Shown here: piece after piece, positions 26,040 to 36,095 of the stretch
Position numbering within the stretch: the first letter of the stretch is position 1
Layout of the letters: each line of letters starts with the position of its first letter
DNA from: Paeniglutamicibacter psychrophenolicus
GTDB taxonomy: Bacteria > Actinomycetota > Actinomycetes > Actinomycetales > Micrococcaceae
Reading direction: 5' to 3'
Assembly (NCBI RefSeq): GCF_030812255.1
Contig: NZ_JAUSSH010000003.1
Location: 186,001 to 250,000 of the forward strand
Length of the DNA stretch: 64,000 nucleotides
The notes under the pieces: generated by a model
Databases searched by the model: none
What the model saw: only the letters and a program-made list of their open reading frames with translations
Told to the model about the DNA's origin: nothing
Position numbers and translations under genes: made by a program

Positions 26040-27239
26040 ATGTCGCACGCCTCCTCCCTCGGTTCCAGGTCCGTGCCCCCGCCGGAGAACGATCCCAGCG
26101 CCGCCTGGCCGGACTTCAGCGCAACGACCCGGCCCGGCGCCTGGGAACCCGACATCCTGGGCGAGGGGTTCAGCTACACGACCCTGCCGCTGGGCGCCGA
26201 TGCGGAGGGCGAATTGTGTGCCACGCTGGTGCGCCACCGGCTCCCGGCCCCGGAGCCCGCGCACGTGCGCCCCACCGCTGCCTCCCGGCTCGGCGCGGCC
26301 CTGGACAGGTGGTGGCCCCGGCCGGTCTCCGAATCCCGGCCCCGGGCGACGGACGCCCCCGGGACCTCCGGATTCGTGCTGGCGGTCCATGGCTGGAGCG
26401 ACTACTTCTACAACGCCGAACTGGCGCGGTATTGGACAGACCGCGGCTACGCGTTCTACGCGTTGGACCTGCGCCGCTACGGGCGCAGCCTGCGCCCCCA
26501 TCACCTGAACCCCGGCTTCACCGCGTCCCTTGACGAATACGACGCCGACCTGGACGCCGCGCTGCAGATGATCCGCTCGCTGGAAGGCGCGGACACGACG
26601 GGAATCTGCGTGGCGCATTCGACCGGAGGGCTGGTGGCGAGCCTCTGGGTCAACCGCCACCCGGGCGCGTTCCAGGCACTGATTCTGAACAGCCCGTGGC
26701 TGGAGATGCAGGGCAGCTACCTGGTGCGCTACGCCGCCCAGGGCGTGGTCGAGCCCATTGCACGGCGGCGCCCGCGGGCAAAACTGCACCTGCCGGAACT
26801 GGACAACTACTGGCGCTCCATGAGCCGGCAGGCCCAGGGCTCCTGGGACCTGCATCCGCTGTGGCGTCCGGCCGTGGCCTTCCCGGTGACCGCCGGCTGG
26901 ATCACCGCGGTGTTGGCCGGGCACCGCGAGGTCTCACGGGGCCTGGACATCAAGGTGCCGGTGCTCGTGCTGACCTCGAAGACCTCGCACCTGGGCACCA
27001 ACTTTGACGAGTCGATGCTTCACCACGACTCGGTGCTGGAGGTGCAGGTGGTGCGCGACCGATCCCTTCGCCTGGGTTCCGAGGTGGCAAACACACTCAT
27101 CGACGGGGCCATGCACGACGTGTTTTCCTCGCTGCCCGGCCCGCGGGCCGCGGCCTATGCGGCGATCGACCGTTGGGGAAACGGGTACCTGCCGGGGCAC
27201 GGCGTGCGCGCCGCGGCGAGAGAACGCCCGGCGGGCTAG
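26040..27239 (+). CDS. Alpha/beta hydrolase, S33/monoglyceride-lipase type
   Basis: A 399-residue serine hydrolase. The oxyanion loop is AVHGWSDYF (115-123), the nucleophile elbow AHSTGG puts the serine at 194, and a late HD in DGAMHDVF (around 365) supplies the histidine. The order resembles lysophospholipase-like proteins of the Hydrolase_4 family, with a lid region at about 225-300. The natural ester is not known. No signal peptide is present. Its end overlaps the end of the convergent uppS gene by four bases. Leaderless start predicted. Confidence 0.85.
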   Translation: MSHASSLGSRSVPPPENDPSAAWPDFSATTRPGAWEPDILGEGFSYTTLPLGADAEGELCATLVRHRLPAPEPAHVRPTAASRLGAALDRWWPRPVSESRPRATDAPGTSGFVLAVHGWSDYFYNAELARYWTDRGYAFYALDLRRYGRSLRPHHLNPGFTASLDEYDADLDAALQMIRSLEGADTTGICVAHSTGGLVASLWVNRHPGAFQALILNSPWLEMQGSYLVRYAAQGVVEPIARRRPRAKLHLPELDNYWRSMSRQAQGSWDLHPLWRPAVAFPVTAGWITAVLAGHREVSRGLDIKVPVLVLTSKTSHLGTNFDESMLHHDSVLEVQVVRDRSLRLGSEVANTLIDGAMHDVFSSLPGPRAAAYAAIDRWGNGYLPGHGVRAAARERPAG

Positions 27240-28054
27240 CTTCCGGCCGGGGCCGCGGGCTTGTCCACCGCTCCCCCGTAGCGGCGGTCGCGGCTGGCAT
27301 ATTCGCGCACCGCATCCCACAGCGTGGTGCGGTCCACGTCTGGCCACAGCTCGTCGATGAACACCATCTCGGCGTAGGCGGACTGCCAGAGCAGGAAGTT
27401 TGAGGTGCGCTGCTCGCCACTGGTGCGCAGGAACAAATCCACGTCGGGCATCTCGGGTTCGTCCAGGTGCCTGGCCACGGTCTTCTCGGTGACCTGCGAG
27501 GGCTTCAGCGTCCCGGCGGCGACCTGTTCGGCGATGGCCTTCACGGCGTCGGCGATTTCCGCCCGGCCCCCGTAGTTCACGCACATGGTCAGCTGGCAGG
27601 TCTGGTTCGAGGCGGTGAGTTCCTCGGCGGCCTTGAGCTCGTTGACCACGGAGCGCCAGAGCCGCGGTTCGCGTCCGGCCCAGCGGATCCGCACGCCCCA
27701 ACCGTCCAGGGTGTTGCGTTGGCGGCGCAGCACGTCGCGGGAGAAGCCCATCAGGAAGCGGACCTCCTCGGGGCTGCGCTTCCAGTTCTCGGTGGAGAAG
27801 GCGTAGACCGAGACATACTTGATGCCCATCTGCACGGCCCCGGCCATCACGTCCAGCAGTGCCGCTTCCCCGGCACGGTGGCCCTCGGTGCGGGGCAGGC
27901 CGCGCGCGTTGGCCCAGCGGCCGTTGCCGTCCATCACGATCGCCACGTGCTGCGGGATGAGCTCGGGCTGGATGTGGGGCATCGGGGCGTCGCCCGGGCG
28001 GGAGGCCGGGACTCCGGGTCCGGGCTTGCCGGTGATCTTGGGGGGTTTGCTCAT
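27236..28054 (-). CDS. uppS: Isoprenyl transferase (cis-prenyltransferase, UppS family)
   Basis: A 272-residue enzyme extending isoprenyl diphosphates in cis for cell-wall lipid carriers. The catalytic MDGNGRWA motif puts Asp at 42; other marks are [17 protein letters not shown] and [16 protein letters not shown] near the end. The N-terminus has about 30 extra Pro/Lys-rich residues. Its ATG overlaps the recO stop (ATGA), so the two are translationally coupled. The exact chain length of the product cannot be told. Confidence 0.93.
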   Translation of the reverse strand: MSKPPKITGKPGPGVPASRPGDAPMPHIQPELIPQHVAIVMDGNGRWANARGLPRTEGHRAGEAALLDVMAGAVQMGIKYVSVYAFSTENWKRSPEEVRFLMGFSRDVLRRQRNTLDGWGVRIRWAGREPRLWRSVVNELKAAEELTASNQTCQLTMCVNYGGRAEIADAVKAIAEQVAAGTLKPSQVTEKTVARHLDEPEMPDVDLFLRTSGEQRTSNFLLWQSAYAEMVFIDELWPDVDRTTLWDAVREYASRDRRYGGAVDKPAAPAGS

Positions 28055-28803
28055 TGTCGCTCCACGAGTTTGAGGGATTTGACGGCTCGTTCAAGGTGCC
28101 ATTGGAGGTAGTTGGCCGTGATGGCCCCGGCCTGGGCGCGGGTGGGTGCATCGGCGGCGTCCACGGCTTCCCAGTCGCCCTCCAGCAGTGCGGCGAGCAG
28201 CGTGATGGTGGCCGCGGACGGTGACATCGACCCGGCGGGCCGGCAGTCGTGGCAGACCACCCCGCCCAGGGGCACGTTGATGGCCTGGTGCGGGCCCACC
28301 GCCCCGCAGCGCACGCAATGGGTGAAGCTCGGCGCCCAGCCCGCCGCGGCCAGGGCGCGCAGCAGGTAGGAGTCCAGCACGGTGCCCGGTTCGTGCCCGC
28401 CGCGGGCCAGGGTGGCCAGGGCGCCGTGCAGCAGCCGGTATTGCGCGCCAAGGGAATCGGCCTCGGAGTCGGTGAGCCGTTCGGCGGTCTCCAGCATCGC
28501 CGCGCCGGCGGTGTAGGCCGAGTAGTCGGCCACGAGTGCCTGGCCGTAGGGGTGGCGCAGCTGCGCCTGGATGATGGTGTGCAGCGAGCGTCCGGCGACG
28601 ATTTGCGCCTCGACCTCCATGAAGGGTTCGAGGGTGGCCCCCAGCTTGGAGCTGGTGCGCCGCACGCCCTTGGCGACCGCGCGCACCACCCCGAGCTCGG
28701 GGCTCAGCAGCGTGATGATCCGGTCGGCCTCGCCCAGCTTGTGGGTGCGCAGGACAATGCCGCGGGTGCGGTAGCTCTTGGCTGCGAAAGTTGAACGTGA
28801 CAC
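28051..28803 (-). CDS. recO: DNA repair protein RecO
   Basis: A 250-residue RecO with the N-terminal OB fold ([19 protein letters not shown]...) and a C-terminal helical domain that keeps a four-cysteine zinc site (CVRCG near 172-176 and CHDC near 194-197). RecO loads RecA on SSB-coated DNA with RecR in gap repair. The start is GTG at 28803; GATCAT six bases upstream is a weak leaderless -10. The recO-uppS pair is common in actinobacteria. Confidence 0.93.
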   Translation of the reverse strand: MSRSTFAAKSYRTRGIVLRTHKLGEADRIITLLSPELGVVRAVAKGVRRTSSKLGATLEPFMEVEAQIVAGRSLHTIIQAQLRHPYGQALVADYSAYTAGAAMLETAERLTDSEADSLGAQYRLLHGALATLARGGHEPGTVLDSYLLRALAAAGWAPSFTHCVRCGAVGPHQAINVPLGGVVCHDCRPAGSMSPSAATITLLAALLEGDWEAVDAADAPTRAQAGAITANYLQWHLERAVKSLKLVERQ

Positions 28804-28891
28804 GTATCCATGATCCCAGACAAAGCCGGCCCCGGGCGTGCACGAGAGGTGTGTCCGTGTGCACGCCCGGGGCCGGCGCCGTCGATGGGGC

Positions 28892-30715
<1,824 letters not shown>

Positions 30716-30747
30716 TTAGAGTCCTGTCTGGGTCTCGCCGCGGCGGC

Positions 30748-30783
30748 TTAGTAGAAGTAGTCCGAAATGCACAAGATCACCAT
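30748..30783 (-). CDS. Candidate leuA leader peptide
   Basis: A 12-codon frame encodes MVILCISDYFY and ends TAA. GGAGG stands eight bases before its ATG, one of the better ribosome-binding sites in the window. Four of the 11 residues are branched-chain (Val-Ile-Leu in succession, then Ile). Its place in the leuA 5' region suggests attenuation or translational control by branched-chain aminoacyl-tRNA supply. Downstream, GACAG...GACTC and GAGTC...CTGTC can pair, but no T-run follows, so the mechanism is not clear. Confidence 0.55.
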   Translation of the reverse strand: MVILCISDYFY

Positions 30784-30845
30784 AACATCGACCTCCGTCC
30801 GCCCATGAAGCAGGTCACCTAATTGTTGCGGGTGCGTGTCACATA

Positions 30846-30881
30846 GCGATGGGTGTCCCGGTTTTCCGGGGCACCCATCGC
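30846..30881. terminator. Strong hairpin, likely the original era-operon terminator
   Basis: GCGATGGGTG/TCCCGG pairs with CCGGGG/CACCCATCGC around a TTTT loop with one mismatched pair. It stands about 20 bases beyond the left end of the IS element. Without that element it would follow the era stop directly. Confidence 0.6.
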
Positions 30882-30934
30882 CGTGCTCCTGCCGGTGCGG
30901 CTGGGGCGTGTCTCCCAATGGTGATTTCTGGAGG

Positions 30935-31360
30935 GCGACGCCCGGATGACCATCACGTGGAGCACCACCGCCCAGCGGCAGGTCAGCGCAGGCTTGTCAT
31001 AGCGCGTCGCCATCCCGCGCCAATGCTTCAGGGCGTTGAAGCTGCGCTCCACGACGTTGCGGCGCATGTGCAGGCTTCCTTGTCGCAGGTGACCGGCCTG
31101 CCGCCGGCGGAGCCCTCGCGCTTCCGATTGGCCTTCCGGTCGTCCTTTTCGGGGATCACGCATTGGATGCCGCGGTCCCGGAGGTAGTCCCGGTTGCCCT
31201 TCGAGGAGTAGGCCGTCTCGGCCATGGCCCGTTCCGGGCGTCTCCGGGCCCTCCCGGTCGCCGGGTTCCTGACCTCCGGGGCGTCCAGAGGGTTCTCGGA
31301 CATCGGGGAACCCCCGGCCTGCCCCGGTCCGACCATCACCACCAGCGTCAATGAACCGCT
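30935..31360 (-). pseudogene. IS5-family transposase, C-terminal half (frameshifted)
   Basis: The first frame reads LTLVVMVGPGQAGGSPM, RRRPERAMAETAYSSKGNRD, GIQCVIPEKDDRKANRKR and GGRPVTCDKEA. After a frame change near 31070 the other frame reads RRNVVERSFNALKHWRGMA, TRYDKPALTCRWAVVLH. These are the second and third acidic regions of the IS5-type DDE domain: the D of MAETAYSS is E here, a further sign of decay, and the E is in NVVERSFN. No start codon or N-terminal domain is present on this side. Confidence 0.75.
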
Positions 31361-31719
31361 TTCCCTCGATCGATGCCGCTCATTTGAAAACAGTGTCAGC
31401 CGCACCATTTTCCACCGAAACGGCCCCTTCCCGGTTCGAAAAAGCTCGGAGTGCAACGCATTCACGCAGGTAGGGTCCTCACCTGACCCCAACTCACCAT
31501 GGACAATTATCGGCCCACAGACAGAAATCCTGCGCAAGTCGCCCGACGGCTTTCTTGGCGTTCGAACCGCGACCGGTTTTGACAACTGCCGGACATGGAA
31601 AAACCGCACGACGATGGGCGGGGAGCTCGCGGCAAAGATGGCACCACCAGGTCTCCTTCACGCACCAGCCAATCCCTGCTTGATGTAGCTTCTGTGTAGA
31701 TTTCAATATGCTTTACGGG
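31361..31719. other. Spacer inside the insert, no gene seen
   Basis: About 360 bases between the transposase remnant and the antitoxin promoter region. Base composition is visibly less GC-rich than the flanking core genes. No supportable gene on either strand. Confidence 0.45.
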
Positions 31720-31757
31720 TAGAATGAAGGTACGTGAACCACCAAGGGAGGCCAAAC

Positions 31758-32141
31758 ATGCCCATCGACGCAGTCGTGGGATCCGCAGCGGTCCGCACCA
31801 ATGAACTCGGGATCCGGGAAATCGTTCGGCGGCTCAATGCCGGGCTGGGGCCGACCCTGGTTGCGGGGTTGGCCGGCAGCAAGGACCGCCGGATCTCCCA
31901 CAAATGGGCCAAGGAAGACGGCCCGGAACCCAACCAGGCGGCGGTCCGGCGCCTCATGGCAGCAATCCGCCTGTGGACCGAGCTGTCCGAGGCACACGGG
32001 GAGCACGTCGCCCGGTTGTGGTTCATCGGCTCGAACCCCTGGCTGGATGAGGACTCCCCCGTGGAAGCCATCATGGAGGACCGGTACAAGGAGACCCGGG
32101 CAGCGGCCAACGCCATGCTCACCGGAGGATTCTCGGGTTGA
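31758..32141 (+). CDS. Xre/MbcA/ParS-type antitoxin of a RES system
   Basis: A 127-residue protein from the ATG at 31758, chosen because AAGGGAGG stands six bases upstream. The N-terminal half is helical and would be the DNA-binding part (LAGSKDRRISHKWAKEDG). The C-terminal part LWFIGSNPWLDEDSPVEAI is the toxin-binding (DUF2384) signature. Such antitoxins neutralise a RES-domain NAD-degrading toxin and repress their own operon. A TAGAAT box lies at 31720-31725. The stop overlaps the start of the RES gene (TTGA). Confidence 0.85.
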   Translation: MPIDAVVGSAAVRTNELGIREIVRRLNAGLGPTLVAGLAGSKDRRISHKWAKEDGPEPNQAAVRRLMAAIRLWTELSEAHGEHVARLWFIGSNPWLDEDSPVEAIMEDRYKETRAAANAMLTGGFSG

Positions 32142-32902
32142 GCACGCGTATCTGCCAAAAGACCGGCCTTGCACTGATTGAGGGTCCGGGGGCAGGCTAC
32201 CGGATTGCCAACGCCAGCTACGGGGCCCTGAACCCCGAAAAGCGCCACCAGGGCAGTCTGCGGGATGATTGGAGTCGCTGGGACACCCCGGGACGCACCA
32301 TCTACATTGCCGGCACCCTCCAAACGGCCTTTCGCGAATGCCTGGCCTGGGCGCGCATGGTTCCCAGCCACGAGAAAAAGCTGGGCCGGCTCGCAGCGCT
32401 CTGGGACATGGATCCCGATGAGGTCATGCGCGAAGTGGCGGCCGATTTTGAGAAGCTCGGCCACATGCAACCCGGGCACCTCCCGTTCTCCTGGAGGGAT
32501 TCACGCCTGATCCATCGCATTCAGGTTCCGGCATCCGCTGGTCCATGGGTCGACATGGAACACTAGGCCACGCTGGATGCCCTGTCCCTGGGGCCGTCGT
32601 CCGGCGTCAAGGCCTTCACCGGGCGCGAGGAAATCGACAGGGTCGCCACCTACTCCAACGACCGCGACGTGACCACGCGCATCGCGCAGTGGCTTCGCGG
32701 CGTGGTGCTCGATAACGGCACCGAACTGGCGGGTATCCGGTTCAGGTCCAGGGTCGGCAACGGCATCTGCTGGGCCTATTGGATGAGACGGACCGACCTG
32801 GGACTGGCCGAAGTTGCCCACGCGGACGCAGGCCGGGAAATCCGCACCCGGGAGCCCTCCATGGCCGCCGTCACCAATGCGTGGGGAATCCGCTCCTGGT
32901 AG
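32138..32902 (+). pseudogene. RES-domain toxin gene interrupted by an in-frame TAG
   Basis: From a TTG overlapping the antitoxin stop, the frame gives 142 residues with RES features (GAGYRIANASYGALNP with R22; GRTIYIAGTLQTAFRECLAW) and ends at TAG 32564-32566. The same frame then continues without another stop to 32902: ATLDALSLGPSSG, VTTRIAQWLRGVVLDNG, GNGICWAYWMRRTDLG, AVTNAWGIRSW. Ignoring the amber codon gives 254 residues, the usual length for this subgroup. A single nonsense change (or a sequencing error) explains this. RES toxins deplete cellular NAD. Confidence 0.75.
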
Positions 32903-32960
32903 AAGCACCCCGGGGCCACCCGCACACGGAGACATCGGACGTGGTGGTTCCGCTGCCTCC

Positions 32961-33297
32961 GTTGGTGCCGTGCTGGTGGGCACGGTTGATCGTGGGGTCC
33001 ACCGACACCTCCTCGTCGATCAGCCCGCGGCTCTCGGCGGGGCCCAACAGCGTGGCCAGCACCGAATCCCACGTGCCGTCCGCGGCGTAGCGGCGGTGGC
33101 GCTTCCACACGCTAGTCCGAGGCCCGCAGCGCTCCGGCAGATCCCACCACGGGATGCCGGAGCGGTAACGTCAGGTGATGCCCCGGCCACTAGCCGGTGG
33201 CCCTTGACTGGCGCCCCGCCCTGCCCGCGGAATCGGGCGCCAACGGAGCAATCGGTTCCCACCGGGCATCGGAGAGGCGGGCGTAACGGGAATCCAC
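32961..33297 (-). pseudogene. IS5-family transposase, N-terminal half (frameshifted)
   Basis: A GTG at 33297 opens a frame reading VDSRYARLSDARWEPIAPL, the usual N-terminus, which stops after about 35 codons. Other frames continue with GIPWWDLPERCGP-like sequence and then VWKRHRRYAADGTWDSVLAT, VSVDPTINRAHQHGTN, which contains the first acidic region of the DDE domain. At least two frameshifts are needed to join them. The family-typical continuation is absent; the RES gene begins in its place. Confidence 0.75.
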
Positions 33298-33343
33298 CCG
33301 TGACACCCGCCAAACCGAATCGCCAGAGATCAGGCGAGACACC

Positions 33344-34315
33344 CTAGAAACCGAGCTTGCCCAGCTGCTTGGGGTCGCGCTGCCATTCCTTGGCGATCTT
33401 CACGTGCAGGTCGAGGTAGACCCGGGTGCCCAGCAACGCCTCGATGCCCTTGCGCGAGCGGGTTCCGACGTCGCGCAGGCGTGCCCCGCCCTTGCCGATG
33501 ATGATGGCCTTCTGGCTGGGGCGCTCCACGTAGAGGTTCACCCGCACATCCAGCAGCGGGCTGTCCTCGGGGCGTCCCTCGCGCGGGACCATTTCCTCCA
33601 CGACCACGGCCAGGGAGTGCGGAAGCTCGTCCCGCACGCCCTCCAGGGCGGCCTCGCGGATCAGCTCGGAGACCATCTTCGCCTCCGGCTCGTCGGTCAG
33701 TTCCCCGTCCGGGTACAGCGGCGGGGACAGCGGCATCTGCTTGACCAGCACGTCCGCGACCTCGGAGACCTGGAAGTCCTTGGTGGCCGAGACCGGTACG
33801 ACGGCTGCCCAGCCGCCCTCGCCCAGGGTGTCGACCCCGAGCTGGGTGACCGCGAGCAGCTGGGCCATCAGCGCGGCCCGGTCCACGGTGTCGGCCTTGG
33901 TCACGATCGCGACGATGGGCTTCTTCTGCAGCTGTGCCAGCTGGGTGGCGATGAACCTGTCACCCGGGCCGATCTTTTCGTTGGCCGGCAGGCAGAAGCC
34001 GATGGCGTCGACCTCGGAGAGCGTGTCCGCGACCAGGTCGTTGAGGCGCTGGCCCAGCAGGGTGCGCGGGCGGTGCAGGCCCGGGGTGTCGACCAGGATC
34101 AGCTGGGCATCCTCGCGGTGCACGATGCCGCGGATGGTGTGCCGGGTGGTCTGCGGCTTGGCCGAGGTGATGGCGACCTTCTGGCCCACCAGCGCGTTGG
34201 TCAGCGTCGACTTGCCCGCGTTGGGGCGGCCCACGAAGGAGGTGAACCCGGCGCGGAAGTCCTCGGGCCAGCCTCCGGTGGGCAGCATCTGTGGCTTCTT
34301 GATGTTCCGGCTCAT
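33344..34315 (-). CDS. era: GTPase Era
   Basis: A 323-residue Ras-like GTPase with a C-terminal KH domain. It binds the 3' end of 16S rRNA and assists 30S maturation. G-motifs are visible: FVGRPNAGKST, VDTPGLHRP and TKAD; the KH loop IIGKGGARLRDVG is near 285. It ends with the normal GKLGF. The stop TAG is shared with the terminus of the adjoining IS element, which therefore inserted without shortening the protein. The start overlaps the end of the corC-like gene. Confidence 0.95.
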   Translation of the reverse strand: MSRNIKKPQMLPTGGWPEDFRAGFTSFVGRPNAGKSTLTNALVGQKVAITSAKPQTTRHTIRGIVHREDAQLILVDTPGLHRPRTLLGQRLNDLVADTLSEVDAIGFCLPANEKIGPGDRFIATQLAQLQKKPIVAIVTKADTVDRAALMAQLLAVTQLGVDTLGEGGWAAVVPVSATKDFQVSEVADVLVKQMPLSPPLYPDGELTDEPEAKMVSELIREAALEGVRDELPHSLAVVVEEMVPREGRPEDSPLLDVRVNLYVERPSQKAIIIGKGGARLRDVGTRSRKGIEALLGTRVYLDLHVKIAKEWQRDPKQLGKLGF

Positions 34316-35622
34316 GATTGCTCCTTGTGATGCCCTGCATCCTTGTCGGCGAGGTGTTCGCCGGTCTTGGGTTGTTCTTCTGCCTTGCGCACCAGGATCT
34401 TGCCGATCCGGTTGCGTCGTCCGCTCAATGAGAGGACCTTCATCTCGATGCCCTCGAAGCTGGCGTGCGATCCGAGCACCGGCACCGATTCGAGCACCTT
34501 GCCCAGCAGCCCGCCCACCGAGTCGACCTCGTCTTCCTCGATGTCGATGTCGAAGAGCTCGCCGAGTTCGTCGATGGAGGTGTGGGCGCGCACCACGAAG
34601 CTGCCGTCGCCCAGGTCCTCGATCTCGATCTTGGCCCGGTCGTATTCGTCGTCGATCTCCCCGACGATTTCCTCGATGAGGTCCTCCAGGGTGACCAGTC
34701 CGGCGGTGCCGCCGTACTCGTCGATGACGATGGCCATGTGCGTGGATTCCTGCTGCAGCTCGGGCAGCAGTTCGGCCACGGACTTGGATTCCGGGACGTA
34801 GCGGGTCTTGCGGGCCAGGTCCTCGACCTTGTCGGTCGAGTCCGGGTTCAGGTGCAGCCGGTAGGCCACGTCCTTGAGGTAGACGATGCCGAAGATGTCA
34901 TCGGCGTCCTCCCCGATCACCGGGACGCGCGAGCAGCCCGAGGCCAGGAACAGGTCCATGGCCGTTTTGAGCCCCTCGCCCTTGTCGATGGTGACCATGT
35001 CGGTGCGCGGGACCATCACCGAGCGGACGTAGGTGTCCTCCATGTCGAAGACCGAGTTGATGATTTCCGCCGCATCGTCCTCAAGTTCGTCGCCTTCGGT
35101 GGCCCGGTCCACCAGGTCGCGCAGGCGCTCCTTGGACAGGAAGCCCTCGTCCTCGGCGACCGAGCGCGGGCTCATGGCCTTGCCGATGCCCACCAGCCAG
35201 GCCGGGATCGGGCCCAGGACCACGCGCAGGAAACGGACCAGCGGCGCGGTGTGGCGCACCACCGATTCGGCGTGGGAACGCCCGTAGCGCCGCGGGGAGA
35301 CCCCGACCAGCACGAAGCCGACCGCGGCCATGGTGACGGTGGCCAGCAGGCCGACGACCCAGACGTTGTCCAACAGGTCGTGGTAGAACAGCGCGACCGC
35401 GACCGCGGAAGCGGTCTCGAACCAGATGCGCCAGAAGCGCACGGCGTGGGTGTGGCCCAACGATTCGGCGAGGATGTTGCCCAGGTGCTTCTGGCCGTAT
35501 TCGCTGCGCAGCGCCTCGGCCTGCTGGCGCGAGAGGTAGAGGTAGGCCGACTCGGCGGCCGTGAGCATGGCGGCACTGAGGATGAACACCAGCGCACAGA
35601 TCGCGAGAATGATCGCGGTCAC
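34312..35622 (-). CDS. CNNM/CorC-type hemolysin-family transporter
   Basis: A 436-residue protein with an N-terminal DUF21 membrane domain (three to four helices, about 1-175), a pair of CBS domains (VMVPRTDMVTIDKGEGL..., through DEYGGTAGLVTLEDLIEEI, about 200-335) and a C-terminal CorC/HlyC transporter-associated domain. The family exports or senses magnesium or cobalt. The GTG start overlaps the ybeY stop by one base and its end overlaps era, giving a coupled phoH-ybeY-corC-era operon. Confidence 0.9.
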   Translation of the reverse strand: MTAIILAICALVFILSAAMLTAAESAYLYLSRQQAEALRSEYGQKHLGNILAESLGHTHAVRFWRIWFETASAVAVALFYHDLLDNVWVVGLLATVTMAAVGFVLVGVSPRRYGRSHAESVVRHTAPLVRFLRVVLGPIPAWLVGIGKAMSPRSVAEDEGFLSKERLRDLVDRATEGDELEDDAAEIINSVFDMEDTYVRSVMVPRTDMVTIDKGEGLKTAMDLFLASGCSRVPVIGEDADDIFGIVYLKDVAYRLHLNPDSTDKVEDLARKTRYVPESKSVAELLPELQQESTHMAIVIDEYGGTAGLVTLEDLIEEIVGEIDDEYDRAKIEIEDLGDGSFVVRAHTSIDELGELFDIDIEEDEVDSVGGLLGKVLESVPVLGSHASFEGIEMKVLSLSGRRNRIGKILVRKAEEQPKTGEHLADKDAGHHKEQS

Positions 35623-36095
35623 TAGTCCATCGTCTCCCGGGGTGCGGGGCGGCCCAGGAATCCTTCGAGCAGCGCCCGCTGCAGGGAGAACATGACTTCT
35701 TTTTCATCGGGTTCGGCGTGGTCGAAGCCCAACAGGTGCAGCATGCCGTGGGTGGCCAGCAGCAGGATCTCGTCCTCCACCGAATGTCCCCCGGTGGCGG
35801 CCTGGGTGGTGGCGACCTGCGGGCAGATCACGATGTCCCCGAGCATTCCGGCGGCGGTGGGCGAGCCGGGGGTGCCGGGGCGCAGCTCGTCCATGGGGAA
35901 GCTCATCACGTCGGTGGGGCCCTCGAGGTCCATCCATTCCACGTGCAGTGCGCTCATCGGCTCCTCGTCGAGCAGGATGATCGACACGTCGGTTTCCGGG
36001 TGCACGTACAGTTCGGCCAGGATGTGGCGTCCCAGCGCGCTGATGCGCTCCAGGTCCGCGGCAATCGCGGACTCGTTGTTGACCTCTACGCTCAT
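35622..36095 (-). CDS. ybeY: Endoribonuclease YbeY (rRNA maturation)
   Basis: A 157-residue metallo-RNase with the zinc motif HGMLHLLGFDH (H116, H120, H126) and the preceding TDVMSFPMDE and GDIVICPQVA signatures. It takes part in 16S rRNA 3'-end maturation and ribosome quality control, in line with its neighbours era and phoH. The ATG overlaps the phoH stop by four bases. Assignment is firm. Confidence 0.95.
   Translation of the reverse strand: MSVEVNNESAIAADLERISALGRHILAELYVHPETDVSIILLDEEPMSALHVEWMDLEGPTDVMSFPMDELRPGTPGSPTAAGMLGDIVICPQVATTQAATGGHSVEDEILLLATHGMLHLLGFDHAEPDEKEVMFSLQRALLEGFLGRPAPRETMD

Larger units (their letters stand above)
30904..33344 (-). mobile_element. IS5-family element, decayed and carrying a toxin-antitoxin insert
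   Basis: Short inverted termini are visible: GGGCGTGTCTC at 30904-30914 and, reading inward from the other end, GGGTGTCTC at 33344-33336. N- and C-terminal parts of one transposase type lie inside on the minus strand, separated by about 1.6 kb with a RES/Xre module. Total size is about 2.4 kb, against roughly 0.9 kb for an ordinary member. The right end touches the era stop codon. Both transposase parts contain frameshifts, so the element is no longer autonomous. Confidence 0.65.

Noticed and set aside
32564-32566. Amber readthrough or unusual amino acid at TAG in the RES gene
   Set aside because: No selenocysteine- or pyrrolysine-type signal or gene is visible, so a nonsense change or sequencing error is the simpler reading.
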